Shown here piece after piece: positions 22,893 to 34,694 of a stretch of DNA of 64,000 nt. The notes beneath the pieces were generated by a model, which was given only the letters and a program-made list of their open reading frames with translations, was not told where the DNA came from and searched no databases. Every line of letters begins with the position of its first letter. The stretch's first letter is position 1. This DNA is from Parapristionchus giblindavisi. Its lineage: Eukaryota; Nematoda; Chromadorea; Rhabditida; Diplogasteridae. Location: the NCBI GenBank assembly GCA_943737045.1, contig CALSFV010000487.1, positions 1-64,000 on the forward strand. The letters run 5' to 3'. The translations under genes and the position numbers were made by a program.

Positions 22893-24790
22893 AGTTGATT
22901 AATCATTTGTCTATTGATTGTCTTTGTAGATTTAAGCGTGGCCATTCTCCTGCCTACTGATGTGGATGAAACATTGAAGAAACAATTACATTCATTACTC
23001 AAGGTACAGTATTCATTCATTATCGATTGATTACGGTAATAATGATTCGTTGTAGGAGTTTGGTGTACTTCGTGAGTCCCATGTCATAACAGAAGAAGAT
23101 GGATTATCGATTGATGAAAGAAGAAGAGTTAGTGAGAGAATTGCGCGATTCCTTATGAAGAGTTCGTTAGCTTCATTCTATTCTATCATGTGTTTATCAA
23201 GTTATCATTCATTAAATTACATAATATTATAATTGATATATCATAGTTAATAGTATAAATTAAGGTGGTGAGAAACTGGCATGGACTGTACAGAAGACAT
23301 CCGTTAGAACTGCTTCTCTTGTTCATCAAAAATCTGAAAAGTATGTATATTTTTATAGACTCAATACTTTTTAATCATATATTTAATTATGCTTATATGT
23401 ACAGTACTTTATTCATGTAATATATTGATTCTCATTGAGTGATAGATTCAAATTGATTGATTTGTCCTTCAGATACCGTAGTAGACCTTCTATTGATTGA
23501 TTTGTCCTTCAGATACCGTAGTGGACCATCAACGGATAAACCGATGAATGTATCTCCAACAGTGAAGAATGGAATAGTTTATATTCATAAAGGAAGTAAA
23601 ATAGTAGCCAAATGCACTCGGAGACTATGTTAGTATACATTTAATATCATTGTATGTAATAGTAGTAGTCCTATTATTTTTAAATAATTATTGTTCTAGA
23701 CTAGACTTTATTCGGTACAAAAAAAAGATGATTGTACATAATTGATAGATAGTTGAGTATACGATGATGGGATGGTGGCAAAGTATATTGTTACAATTAC
23801 TATAATAGTTTTTCTAACAATAAGCCACTTGTTCTGAGTGAATTTGTTAATGATAATAATCATTGTAATTTCAGTGGATACGATAGGAAATATCGGAGTT
23901 TCAGTTGGAAGAAAAGTAGCTAATGGAGCTAAGAGTACATTTGGTGATGGAAAAGGAGGAGGAATCGTATGTTTCCCCTTTGTATTCATTATTATTATCA
24001 TACGTAGGCAAGACTTTCCAATTTTTGCGATCTGGCTGCAATCAGTTTGAGGAGAGACCGACATTCATGTACATATATGATTTCTAGACCTTTGGGCTTT
24101 AGTTTTTCCTCTTTAAAAGGCTTTAAAATTGCTATTTTCACCAAACAATATATGCCTTATATCCAGAGATTTATGTATTTTATCCATGTATGCTTATTAA
24201 GCTGTAAACTTAATATAGCGTGATGTATATATAGACAATGTATATAATTGTAGGTATCAGGTACAATAACAGTGATTGGTGGGGGGATATCAGGAGTATC
24301 AACTGTATGGATTGCATTGGAAGATGCTAGTAAAACTCTATGTAGAAGTATTGCTGATGATACTGTTGGAGTTGTTAAAGTCAAGTTAGTTATATCACAT
24401 CTTTCATCATATCAGAGATTAAAGATCATTCATATTTTTTTATATTGGAATATTTGATTTGATAGATATATTTGATTGGTTTGTAATATGTACAAGTATT
24501 GATTATAGATATGGAGATGAAGCAGCAGAGACAACTCATCATACATTATATGCAGCAGGCCATGGAAGTTTAGCTGCTGCACAATTATGGGATCTAGGAC
24601 CACGATCAATTGCTGGAAGAATGGCTAGAAAGGCTGGAATTCAGGTATTCTACACTATTATTGATTGATTAGTATTATATTGATTGATATTGGTTGTTTA
24701 TAGGTTGTGAAAGACTTGGATTCATCACAAAAGTATGAGAAGAAGGAACCATTGACTGATAACGATAAGAATGGAAAGAAAATGAATTAA
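21917..24790 (+). CDS. Spartin homologue (MIT and senescence domains)
   Basis: Spartin acts on lipid droplets, endosomes and mitochondria; the human gene (SPART) is mutated in Troyer syndrome. The N-terminal MIT-like helices are MTDLDDIFGESYACIEQGL and ALALSMYERGLILLNEGEQM. A linker with ELVFCIPDGVQLFSID follows, then PLYKGQTPILLNEFGAYVV (about 22760-22830) and DLSVAILLPTDVDETLKKQL. The C-terminal senescence domain (about 23270-24640) has GGEKLAWTVQKTSVRTASLV, DTIGNIGVSVGRKVANGAKS, TVIGGGISGVSTVWIALEDA and HTLYAAGHGSLAAAQLWDLG, all Gly/Ala-rich. The end is charged (KKEPLTDNDKNGKKMN). ATG abuts a TTTCAG acceptor. The exon beginning at 23513 has a duplicated upstream acceptor (see findings). 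Confidence 0.88.
22628..22717. repeat. Tandem 45-bp repeat rich in TTTGATC, spartin intron
   Basis: Two copies of ACTTTGATCTTTGATTTTTG... lie back to back. The heptamer TTTGATC recurs in many other introns of this window. Confidence 0.7.
22838..22893. repeat. (TTGA)n microsatellite, spartin intron
   Basis: An uninterrupted run of ATTGATTGATTG lies at the start of an intron. Confidence 0.95.
23452..23531 (+). repeat. 40-bp tandem duplication of a splice acceptor in spartin
   Basis: Units 23452-23491 and 23492-23531 each contain TTTGTCCTTCAG/ATACCGTAGT. The downstream AG (23512) keeps the spartin frame; the upstream AG (23472) leads to an in-frame TGA within 10 codons. Confidence 0.9.
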
Positions 24791-25201
24791 ATTATAATTA
24801 TATTTTGTAATCTAACTATTGTATATTCATTGTAACAGAGTATTCTAATGTTTATTAGTTTTGTATTGTATAACTATCGTTTTATTAATTACATCATTTA
24901 ATCTTGCCCCATCTATAGTCTAGTCTTGCCTACACTTGATAACATCGATTAATCTTTCTTTAAATAATATACTTAAAAAACATAATATAGTCTTGCCATT
25001 CAAATTCATCCATAATAGGTGATATTGTATTGTAATAAGAGATTGAATAGAATAATTCAAAATTATGTCTAAGTTCAAATGTATGATAAAGTTATTTTTT
25101 TAAACTCCATGTTTCTACTCTAAATTTGGTTGGATATCCAGAAAGTACTTGAAATTTTTTGAAAAAAATAATGAAAAAAAGTAAACATTTCGATCGATTA
25201 G
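24791..25201. other. Gap between spartin and ESF2/ABT1
   Basis: AT-rich, no gene seen. Holds the spartin 3' UTR and the upstream region of the next gene. Confidence 0.5.
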
Positions 25202-27344
25202 ATGCAGAAATCGAAACTAGGAAAGAAAAAGGAAAAGATTGTGAAGAAGAAGGATGAAGAAGAGGAGGTAGATTGTATTGATTAGATTTTTATTAATTAT
25301 AATTACCGTCAAAACGAAAAAAAGTGAAACATTTGCCTTATAATTTGGCAAAAGTTCACAAGATTCCCATTTTTAGCATTTTTCATGATCTTGATGAAGT
25401 ATTATCTCAGATTTTGTTTTGTAGATGTGTTTGCCAAATCCAGATAAGCACGAAAAAAGTGAAAAAATAATCAGGATCGTTGCGGAGCAGAATTGGTATA
25501 CTGTAGCATACTGTAGAATCTTACTGTAAAATTGCTTCCATCGCGCTTTTTTCGTCTAATCATGGATATATCTAGCATTACCTGACTTCTTATTGCGAAT
25601 GTGCACTTTTTGGCTGCAAAACGGGTATACTGTAGAAAATCATACCGTATACCTGATTCACAAAACAGCGTTCACAGTGATTGATTTAAATTTTTTTCTT
25701 CATAGGTCAATTAGGTAAGCCCAGTGATGCTCAAATACCCTGTTGTCTATTAAAAACTAGTAACCGCGTTTAGATATCATGATTCAAAATTTTCAAAATC
25801 TTGTGAACTTTTGTCAAATTATTTGACAAATCGTTTTGACGGTATACTATTACATTGATATGATTGATGTAGGTTAGTGAAGTAGAAGATGAAGATGATG
25901 ATGAAGTATTGGATTTGGGAGGAGAAAGTGATGATAATGAAGATGAGGATGAAGATGAAGAGGTCAGTAGGAGATTACTGTAGTTTATGATAATATTGAT
26001 TGATTGAAGGATGGAGATGATGAAGAAATGGACGAAGAAGAAGTAGAAGAAGAAGAGGAGAATGAGGTAATTACAAATCAATTATCTTATCAATCAATAC
26101 ATATTTCTTCTTAGGATAATAATGAAGATAGTGAAGGAACAGAAGTAGTGGAGAAGAAACAGAAGAAGAAAGGAAAATTGATTGTGAATTCTGATGAATC
26201 TTCTGTTGATATGGAGGCTAAAGAAAGAAAGTCAGTGAATTATGATTATTTCGAATTATTGATTGATAATATTATCTTTGTTGTTGTTTGATGATTATAT
26301 AATTGAAGATCTGGAGTACTTTATATCTCTCATATTCCTCCATTATTTACTGTATCAAGAATGAGAAATGAAATGGAAAAGTTAGGAAAAGTTGGAAGAA
26401 TTTTCCTTCAAGTAAGTTCTATCAATTATTGAATCGTTAAATCAATATTGATTATATCCATTCATATCAGAGTTTGGGGTTTCAATTAATATTACTATTC
26501 GATATGGATTACTGTATAAATTGATCAACTGGAGTCATTGATTCAATTAATAGATGAATGGAGTAGTGTAAGAATGAATGCTTTTAAGCCAGAAAAGACT
26601 CGTGGAAAAGATGGAAAGAAGAGGAAAAGATATACTGAAGGATGGGTTGAATTTGTATCAAAAGGACAAGCAAAGAGAATAGCTCTATCAATCAATAATA
26701 CTCCTGTTACCGGAGGAAGACGAAGTGTTGCTTCTGGAACATTATGGAATTGCAAGTATTTATCAGGGTACGATAGAATATATTGATTGACTATGATGAT
26801 GTATTGATTAAATATGATGATATATTGATTGGTTATAGATTTAAATGGATTCATCTAACTGAACAATTGGCATATGAAAAGAAATTGGAGAATATTAGAA
26901 TGAGAAGTGAAATCAATCAAGCTAAGAGGTACTATAATTATTGATTTTTTGTTTTAGAAATATGGATTGGTTGATGCATTATGTAATTTATTGATTGATT
27001 GTTATTATAGAGTAGCTGAACATTTCACTGAACAAATCGAGAAAGGAAAACATTTGAAGAGATTAGAAGAAAAGGTTTGTATAAGTGATTGGAGGATAGA
27101 TCATAGATAGATCAATAGAATACTATAAGTAGATCAAATATCAATCGATATTATTATACAGTCAATCAATAATCACTGAATATTATTTAAGGTAATGAAG
27201 AAGAATGGAGTATGGGAGGCATTCCAGAGACAGATTTCACAGAGGAAATCAATCAATGCAAAGAAGAGTGCAAATAAAGAGAAGAAAGCAGCTAATGCTG
27301 GTGCTATTGATGATAGTCTCATGAAAATGATCTTTAATGATTAA
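25202..27344 (+). CDS. ESF2/ABT1-like RNA-binding protein (ribosome biogenesis)
   Basis: Nucleolar RRM protein of the small-subunit processome (yeast Esf2, human ABT1). The N-terminus is Lys-rich ([17 protein letters not shown]), followed by a long acidic Asp/Glu stretch (about 25872-26150). The RRM begins [20 protein letters not shown] and continues [51 protein letters not shown] and [20 protein letters not shown], which are diagnostic of the family. The C-terminal part is helical ([20 protein letters not shown]) and then basic. The first intron (25268 to about 25872) has been enlarged by a 537-bp MITE. ATG follows GATTAG. Confidence 0.88.
25306..25842. mobile_element. CCGTCAAAACG MITE, copy 1 (ESF2/ABT1 intron)
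   Basis: The ends are perfect inverted repeats CCGTCAAAACGA...CGTTTTGACGG, flanked by TA on both sides (25304-25305, 25843-25844). A second copy of the same family is at 44951-45521. Both share GTGAAACATTTG near the left end, TACTGTAGAATCTTACTGTAAAA in the middle and AAAATCTTGTGAACTTTTG near the right end. No coding sequence. TA duplication suggests mobilisation by a Tc1/mariner transposase. Confidence 0.88.
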
Positions 27345-27607
27345 ATAATCAATCTAATCAATATTTATATATTGTATGAATCGATTGATTATTAGTCATC
27401 TCTTTCATTCGTTTCTTTCAAAAGTTCATCACTTTTGCATTTCTTCTATTGAATTGTTGTTGTTGTTATCTCTCTTTTCATTCTCATTCAATATTTCATT
27501 TGTTGTTGTCTGTTATTCTTCATATGAAAGAGAAAGGAGATTGATATGTTCATTCATTTATCCGAATCATTATTGATTGATAAAGTTATTGATATGATAT
27601 GATGTAT

Positions 27608-29600
27608 TCATGATTTGAGAACATTCTCAATGAAATGACCTCTAACATTTCCAGGAGGTGAATAGTTAGCCACAACATAATGAGTTCCCTTCTTAGATGT
27701 TGCAATTCCTACTCCGATATGAGTTGATCCCTTCAATTGATTCATGATCTACTTTTATCATATTCATACATACCTTCCATAGTAATGCAGTGAAATGTCC
27801 AGTATTTCCACTGAATGTTCCCTTCACGAAATCATAATCTTCGATCTCTTTATACCATGACTTCGTTGCACCAGTTGCTATTATTGATTACTGTAGACAC
27901 TTAGGGTTACGGTAGATCGTACCTGGTAGATTAGTAGCACAATAAACATTCTCTCCATATTTACCATCTTTTGCTTCTGAACTGTGTTCCAACTTATCAT
28001 TTCTAGCTAGTTTCTCTGCGAATGATTGAGCTGCTCTCAAGATAATATTGATTAGTATATTGATTATTAGATTTGATCTAACTTATTAAGAGACTCATCG
28101 AATTTGAGTGGAGGAGATTTGTGCTTGGCACGATAAGCATTATGATCTACGAGGATCTGAATGGATTACGGTAGATATCGTTAATCTATGAGGAGCACTG
28201 TAATCTTAAAGATCAAAGATCAAACCTCAGCTCTCATTTCATTCAGACTCTTCTTCGGTAGTGAATTCTCATTAGAATCTTTCGTTTCATCTCCATACAA
28301 GAGTGTGATGTTACTCTAAAGTGTATAGTATTGATTTATCTTTGATCTTTGATCTTTGATCTCTAACCTGAGTCTCAGCTACTGGTTCTCCTTGATACAA
28401 TAGACATAGAAAGAGTGTTCCTCTCTTAGATCGAGATATTCCACATCCAAGTTTACGGGAAGACTATACAATATTATGAATATTATTGAATATGATAGAA
28501 TAGAACATACATGAGAAAGCATTTGACTCAATTGAGGATTTGATCCACCACGTCCATTTGAATAGAAATGATTAACAACATTCTCAGCTTAAATTGATCT
28601 TTGATCTTTGATCTCTCTATCGATTGCCTCGCTATGTTCACAATCAAGTGTATTTGCATAGATGGCAAATATTACACACCCTTCACTCTTTTATTCTCTC
28701 AAATAAAGTGAATAATAAACCTTTTACTCCAGTTCCTGAACACGAATAAAGAATCTCTCCATAGGATGAATTTGATGTCTCTAATTTCTCTTTTGTTGCC
28801 ATCGAATTAGCTGCTTCTTGAGCACTCCTACAATGATTGATCTTTGATCTTTAGATTCCACATTCGAAGTAGATCTTTGATCGTCTTAGTCTAGAACATA
28901 TTTTTCTATGATGTACTTTCTATTTTAGCCTTGGGCTTATTCTTTCGTCTCAAGGGACAAATCTAGAAAGATAATCGGAAACGTGCCCTTTTATAACAAA
29001 ACTAGCAGCTTTACACAAAATGTATAGAAGTTCTGGAAAAAAATCATAAATTCATCTCTATACTCTTAATTTTCTCTTTTTAGATACGAAAGTGTCGACA
29101 AATGTATGAAATCAACGCTCCGCCCCTTACTTGCCGCGCATCTCTATCACTGAACCCGTCTGGTGTTCGCCGCGCGCAGAATGTAAGAGGCGACATTTTG
29201 AGTGCATAGTCGGTTAATACCCAGTATCTCAAGGTACGATTGGGCTTCTGACCGGATATCCTCTGTGTTAGAGAACCAAAGTTTTTGGGCAGCTTCGCGG
29301 GGGTTTCCCGGGAGCAAAAATTGTCAGGTGAAGATCAGGTTGTCTTTTTTCGCTATTCCTTCATTCGTTTTATATTTTATTGAAAAATAAAGTGGATACA
29401 TACTTGTTCATTTGGTCATCATAAGAGATAGAAGGAGCATCATGAAGTGAACGGATTCGATTGTGCTCACTTAAGATCTTAACAAATCAACTATTACCGT
29501 ATCAGGAATGATAATGGAAGTACAGTACCTTTTGACGTATTTGATCCGATTCCTTTGATGTATAACCAATTGGAGATGGTAGAGAAGACTTGTTACCCAT
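27608..29600 (-). CDS. Double CAP-domain protein, GAPR-1-like, probably N-myristoylated
   Basis: CAP (SCP/TAPS) superfamily, closest to the intracellular GAPR-1/GLIPR2 branch. Start ATG at 29600: MGNKSSLPSPIGYTSKE, with Gly2 and Ser5/6 as in N-myristoylation signals and no secretion signal. First CAP unit: ILSEHNRIRSLHDAPSISYD, then, after a long intron, ATKEKLETSNSSYGEILYSC, HFYSNGRGGSNPQLSQ and LGCGISRSKRGTLFLCLLYQ. Second unit (28170 down to 27608): HNAYRAKHKSPPLKFDESLN, KYGENVYCATNLP, TGHFTALLWKGSTHIGVGIA and HYVVANYSPPGNVRGHFIEN. The second keeps the HFT..LW signature; the first does not. The intron 28870-29400 holds a GC-rich insertion. Confidence 0.85.
29090..29345. other. GC-rich insertion with coding-like remnant, intron of the CAP gene
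   Basis: Within an AT-rich intron, this stretch is markedly GC-rich (for example CGCCGCGCGCAG near 29170). On the - strand an open frame from about 29324 to a TGA at 29147 reads LLPGNPREAAQKLWFSNTED and SEAQSYLEILGINRLCTQNV, protein-like in composition. The + strand is also open (29202-29390). I recognise no family; it may be a fragment of a retroelement or of a captured host exon. Confidence 0.35.
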
Positions 29601-30500
29601 GAAGAAATTCTAGATGAGGAAGAGAATGAAAAGGGGGAGGAATGAAGGAATGAAGAGATAGAGAATGTTTGAACTATTCCACAATGAATCTATCTATTGT
29701 ATAAAAGTGACGGAATATGAGAAAAGGGCACGACATGCTTCTCCCTCTCCCTATGCACTTCTCATGAGATTCTCTCCCTCTAGGGATATGGCAACATTTG
29801 GGAAGTTGAAGTTAGACTTCATTCAACTTGAATTGTTTGATTAAGAATAGAATGAATTGATAGATGATAGAAGTGATGATTGAATTGAACTAATTCTATT
29901 GAATCACTTACCATTTCTTATTCTTCTTCTATTCCTCATCTAAGGAGATCATTCTTTTTGTATGATTCTCTTTATCAAACTGAATCATCAATATACAATC
30001 ATATGCTTATTCAATATATTTTATCTTCTTCTTTCTGTCGTTTGTATTACTCAACCAAACATGCAAAACCATCATTGTTATATCACATGTAAATATGAGT
30101 AAGAAAGGAAATAGTCAAAGTTGACAATGGAATAAAAGATTTATGATTGGCAATAGTAAATAAATCGACGCATATTGTTTCAAGTAATCAAATGAGAATA
30201 TGGATAATATATAGAAGTGTTTATCATTCGTAATAATTAAATTTACTGTTTACTTCTTCATGGTGTCGTACTATATTATTAGTTTTTGTTACGATTTTAT
30301 TATCACGTTTATAACAAAACAGAGAAAAAAGAAGACCCGTTATACAAGGCATACTATACAACGAATTATTCATATCAATTAGATTTCCCATAGACAATCA
30401 ATACTAAGAGGTATCGATCTACAGTATACCATAGGATAAATTCTATGTGAAAGGTCAATCAGTACCGTATTCCAAATAAAGGTTAAATACTATAGTAATC
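29601..30500. other. Intergenic between CAP gene and eIF2B beta
   Basis: No gene seen in 900 bp. AT-rich; contains the CAP gene promoter side and, near 30500, the end of the eIF2B gene. Confidence 0.5.
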
Positions 30501-33500
30501 TTAGAATTGTTCAGTTAGATCTTCAGGATGATAATAATCAGAAATCAATCGATACATATGAGAAGGAAGGACTGCTCCACTGTTAGATATATACAATGAT
30601 AACTGAAAATGAAGATACAGTAGCAGCCAAAAGTATTCGCCTAATACTTTGAAAAATCATAACTTTTGACTCAGATGAGCAATCGGGCTCATGTTTTGGC
30701 AGGATACTATAGTACTTGTGGACATCATATCCTACTCTAGTTGTTATGATTCGTCGTCGTTGTATTGTGTAGCGATGCTGGAACCCCTCTATACTTACGC
30801 AGCGATAATTATTTCCTCAGCGGGATTTTTCTGTGACTTGTTGTTAACAGTGTATGAACAACATTTACTGAGGAGTAGAACCCGCTATGCGATCCTTTTC
30901 GAAATTTCCGACACCCCAGAATTTTGGCAAAAATGTCATAACTTTGTGTTCAGTGTTCCTGTAGGCTCAAAACTTTGCAGAGATAATAGTACATGAGTGA
31001 TACAAAACCTGACTGAGTATGAGCTCGATCGGTTGAATTTTGAGAAATTTCAAAAATTTATTTTTCTTATTTTTCGATATACGGGAAGTACCTGCTCATA
31101 TCAATTTCCATTCTGTTTAACAGCCAGATGTCTTCTATATATAGTAGACGGCAGTTTACTATTGTTTCACTAAATTTCGATTTCTTCGAGAGAAGTTATA
31201 ATTAGAGAAAAGAGGTCGAAAATTGTTAGAATTTTTTTTTACGATTTTTTCAAAATTCTCAGAATTTGTCCGATAAGGCTGACACTTTGCCATAACAATT
31301 ATCATGATGATAGAAGATGATAAGTATAATATAATCGCTAGCGATGCTATTTTAGTCCCACAAAAAATAATTAAAATTTTTGAATGGCCTGAAAAATTCG
31401 TACCCTTACAAATTTCGACCTCCTTTCTCCACTTATAACTTCTTTCGAAGAACTCGAAATTTTTCGAAACAATAGTAACCTGTCGTCTACTGTATATTGA
31501 AGACATCTGGCTGTTAAACAGAATGGAAATTGATATGAGCAGGTACTTCCCGTATATCGAAAAATAGGAAAAATAAATTTTTGAAATTTCTCAAAATTCA
31601 ACCGATCGAGCTCATGCTCGGTCAGGTTTTGTATCACTCATGTACTATTATCTCTGCAAAGTTTTGATCCTACAGCAACACTGAACGCAAAGTTATGACA
31701 TTTTTGCCCAAATTCTGGGGTGTCGGAAATTTCGAATTTCTCAGAGGAATGCATTAACCCGAAAGGATCGCATAGCGGATTCTACTACTCAGTAAATGTT
31801 GTTCATACTCTGTTAACAATAAGTCACAGAAAAATCCCGCCGAGGAAATAATTATCGCTGCGTAAGTATAGAGGGGTTCCAGGTTCGCTACACAATACAA
31901 AGACGACGAATCATAACAAGGGGAGTAGGATATGATGTCCACAAGTATTATAGTATCCTGCCAAAACATGAGCCCGATTGCTCATCTGAGTCAAAAGTTA
32001 TGATTTTTCAAATTATTAGGCGAATACTTTTGGCTGCTACTGTATTTAATCTTATTTCGAATTTAAGGTGTTGAGGGTGGAGAGCATGATGGTAAAGAAC
32101 AAAGATATATGAGTATATATTATAGGTAAAATGAATGGTATAGGTTAAATAAATACCAAATACATACCAAATGAGCAGGAACGACATCAAATACAGGTGA
32201 TAGAATGATTCGATGTTTCATCTTTTCAGCCATACTCAAATCAATCGATTAATCATCATACCAATTGGATTGAACAGTACCTGATACTCAATCCAACTGA
32301 TGATTGTGATTGAACTGCTGTAGATGCATCCGCTGAGAAATATGGAGCTATCTAAATAATCACAGTAAATAATCAATAAAATATTTAACTACAGTAATCA
32401 AGAAGACAAATAACACTACTTTATAGAATGCAGCAACAGCGTGTACGGGTACAGCATGTCTAGATGCAGCATGGGCAATCGATAAACTACCAGCCGGCAT
32501 AAGACATGATCCATCAGGGAATACTGTAGCACATGGGAGAAGAACCTAAAGAGATAATATTGATTGATATATGAGATAAAAGAATATACCTTAGTAACAT
32601 CAGGCATATAACTGGCAACATCTCGAAGAGAAATAGAAGATGCATAATCAGGACATGATGGATCATCAAAGCTTACTGATACTGATAACACCTTTAATCA
32701 ATTCATATACAATAGTTATCATGAATAATGTACCTGTCTCATCTTAATCGATCTTCTAGCACTTTCAAGGAATAGACGAAGAGTTGGAGAGGAATCCAAT
32801 CCAAACCTCAAGAGTATTCATTCACAATTCATATGGTATACTGAAGACGTACGTTAGTACTGTATCGTTCAATTGGAGCACGTCAGATACTCTAGATACG
32901 ATCGATTCTCGAGATGTTTCCAATTCAGCCAATACCTACAATCAGGTATTTATGAAACTGATATCCAAACAATACCAATACTCCATTGGCTAATACTTTC
33001 TCTGCTTTATTTATAAGTATGTTATTGAGTGGCTGTACCTCTTTCACAGCTGCGATGAGTCCCTTTCTCATTTTCTTTCCAGCAGATGTAGCATTGAGAG
33101 AGTCGTCGTCTTTCCTCCATAGAGTATTCAGAGAATCATAAGGATTACTCAATTCCTGTAATATACAATAAACCGTAAAAAAGTTGATCATAAGAGGGAT
33201 AAATAAAAGATATACATGATATACCTTATCAACACCATAGAGTGCTCGAGTATTCTCTTCTCTGGCAAGTTTCATCGCGATCAAAAATACATTTCTGACT
33301 ACGAGTTCAGATGGGGCCAAAGCAATCACAACTGATAGATGACCACGTAGAACCGATAGAAATTCCCTATATTGATAATGTACAATGAAGATGAAGCGGG
33401 ACGAAATTACACTTACTCGATGTTCTCATACTTTTCTTGGGCAACGATCTTCCTGATGAAATTGATTGATGCCTGAGCGATTGTCAAAGAGTTGTGTCGC

Positions 33501-33644
33501 TTGTTTCTATAAGATTGACCATCTCAATTCAAAATATGGGAGACAATAATAATTTGAGCAAACCAACCCTTTGAATAAGCTGTGAATGAAGGCTGTCCGA
33601 ATTTCCGTAAACTCAACCGCCGCAGTGCCTTCAGTCTGTGCCAT
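30501..33644 (-). CDS. Translation initiation factor eIF2B subunit beta
   Basis: Regulatory subunit of the eIF2 guanine-nucleotide exchange factor. Start ATG at 33644 (MAQTEGTAAVEFTEIRTAFI). Exons then give HNSLTIAQASINFIRKIVAQ, FLSVLRGHLSVVIALAPSEL, VVRNVFLIAMKLAREENTRA, LRLFLESARRSIKMRQVLSV, ASYMPDVTKVLLPCATVFPD and LSIAHAASRHAVPVHAVAAF (substrate pocket of the alpha/beta/delta fold). The last exons read SPVFDVVPAHLIVLYIS, then SGAVLPSHMYRLISDYYHPE and DLTEQF. This C-terminal Y.HPED ending is typical for the beta subunit. A 1.4-kb foldback element lies in the intron before the last exon pair. Divergent from the epimerase gene. Confidence 0.88.
30618..32042. mobile_element. Tc1-type foldback element in an eIF2B beta intron
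   Basis: Inverted arms 30618 to about 31160 and about 31480 to 32042 are near mirror images; ends read CAGTAGCAGCCAAAAGTATT inward, resembling Tc1-family termini (CAGT...CCAAAAGT). TA flanks both sides (30616-30617, 32043-32044). The loop of about 310 bp has no recognisable transposase. The frames at 30691-30996 and 31754-31969 are mirrored copies of arm sequence, not separate genes. Confidence 0.85.
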
Positions 33645-34046
33645 GCTAGGCTAAAATTCAAAACAAACGAGTAAATATATTATATATAACGAAATTAACT
33701 AAATTGTTAAATGATGTAAATTTTGAGTATTGAAGAGTGCGTGCAAAACAAACGACATTTACTCGATCTATTTGACGGTTACGGCTTCGATCAATGATTG
33801 AACTTATTTTGCAGAATTTTGAATCCATATTGAAATCAATAATCGTAGTTGCAAAATTTTTTCGTACTTCGATGTCATCTCATTAATGTACAAGACATAC
33901 TTTCTATTTTCTCACATATTATTTTATTGTACACATAACATGTCTCTTAAGTGGTGTAAAGTTCTCTAGCGCACGTTTGTCTAATCTTGACCGAACCTTC
34001 ACTTTCAACTCATTTCTCCATTTTTTTTTCATTTTATCAATTCAGC
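33645..34046. other. Divergent promoter region, eIF2B beta / epimerase
   Basis: 402 bp between opposite start codons; no gene seen. The epimerase start follows ATTCAGC, a trans-splice-like acceptor. Confidence 0.5.
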
Positions 34047-34694
34047 ATGGCTCAACTTTGTCGAATTATTTCCTCTCGTTCAATTTCTACTACTATTTCT
34101 AGGGTTAGTTCATATTTTTTTTTATATTTCAGCTTTCTATAGTTCATTGCATTGTTTTATATTAAGGGAATGGCTTCAAATCCCCTCGTTGATATGCTTG
34201 GCCGTCTTAATCATGTAGCCATTGCTACCCCTGATATCGAGAAGGCCTCTCAATTCTACCGTAATCTTGGCGCTAAAGTCTCCGAGAAAATAGTATGTTG
34301 TTATAATACTGTAGTTGTTATGATGGATTGATTAGTCATGCCATAGGCTCAACCTGAACATGGAGTGTACACAGTATTCGTTACTCTTCCCAATTCAAAG
34401 ATTGAACTATTGTATCCTCTTGGAGAGAAATCACCCATCCAAGGATTTCTTGACAAGAACAAGCAAGGAGGAATGCATCACATTTGTATTGAGGTATACT
34501 GTAGTCATTGTCTATTCAATTAATTATTGATTGATCTGTAGGTGAAAGATATCAATGAGGCAATGAAGGTTGTTAAATCAAAAGGAGTCAGAACCTTGGC
34601 TGAGAAGCCTAAGATTGGAGCTCATGGAAAACCTGTTGTATTCCTTCATCCAAAAGATTGTGGTGGAGTTCTCATTGAGATGGAACAAGAATGA
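34047..34694 (+). CDS. mce-1: Methylmalonyl-CoA epimerase
   Basis: Mitochondrial enzyme interconverting (R)- and (S)-methylmalonyl-CoA in propionate catabolism, ahead of the B12-dependent mutase. Start MAQLCRIISSRSISTTISRG is Ser/Arg-rich, a mitochondrial presequence. The VOC-fold body has MLGRLNHVAIATPDIEKASQ (metal His), GVYTVFVTLPNSKIELLYPL, GGMHHICIEVKDINEAMKVV (second metal His) and KPVVFLHPKDCGGVLIEMEQ (metal Glu). Four exons with 40-60 bp introns. About 160 residues, normal length. Confidence 0.95.

Noticed and set aside
30691..30996. 101-codon frame, mirrored at 31754-31969
   Set aside because: Both are the two arms of the Tc1-type foldback; no transposase motif.
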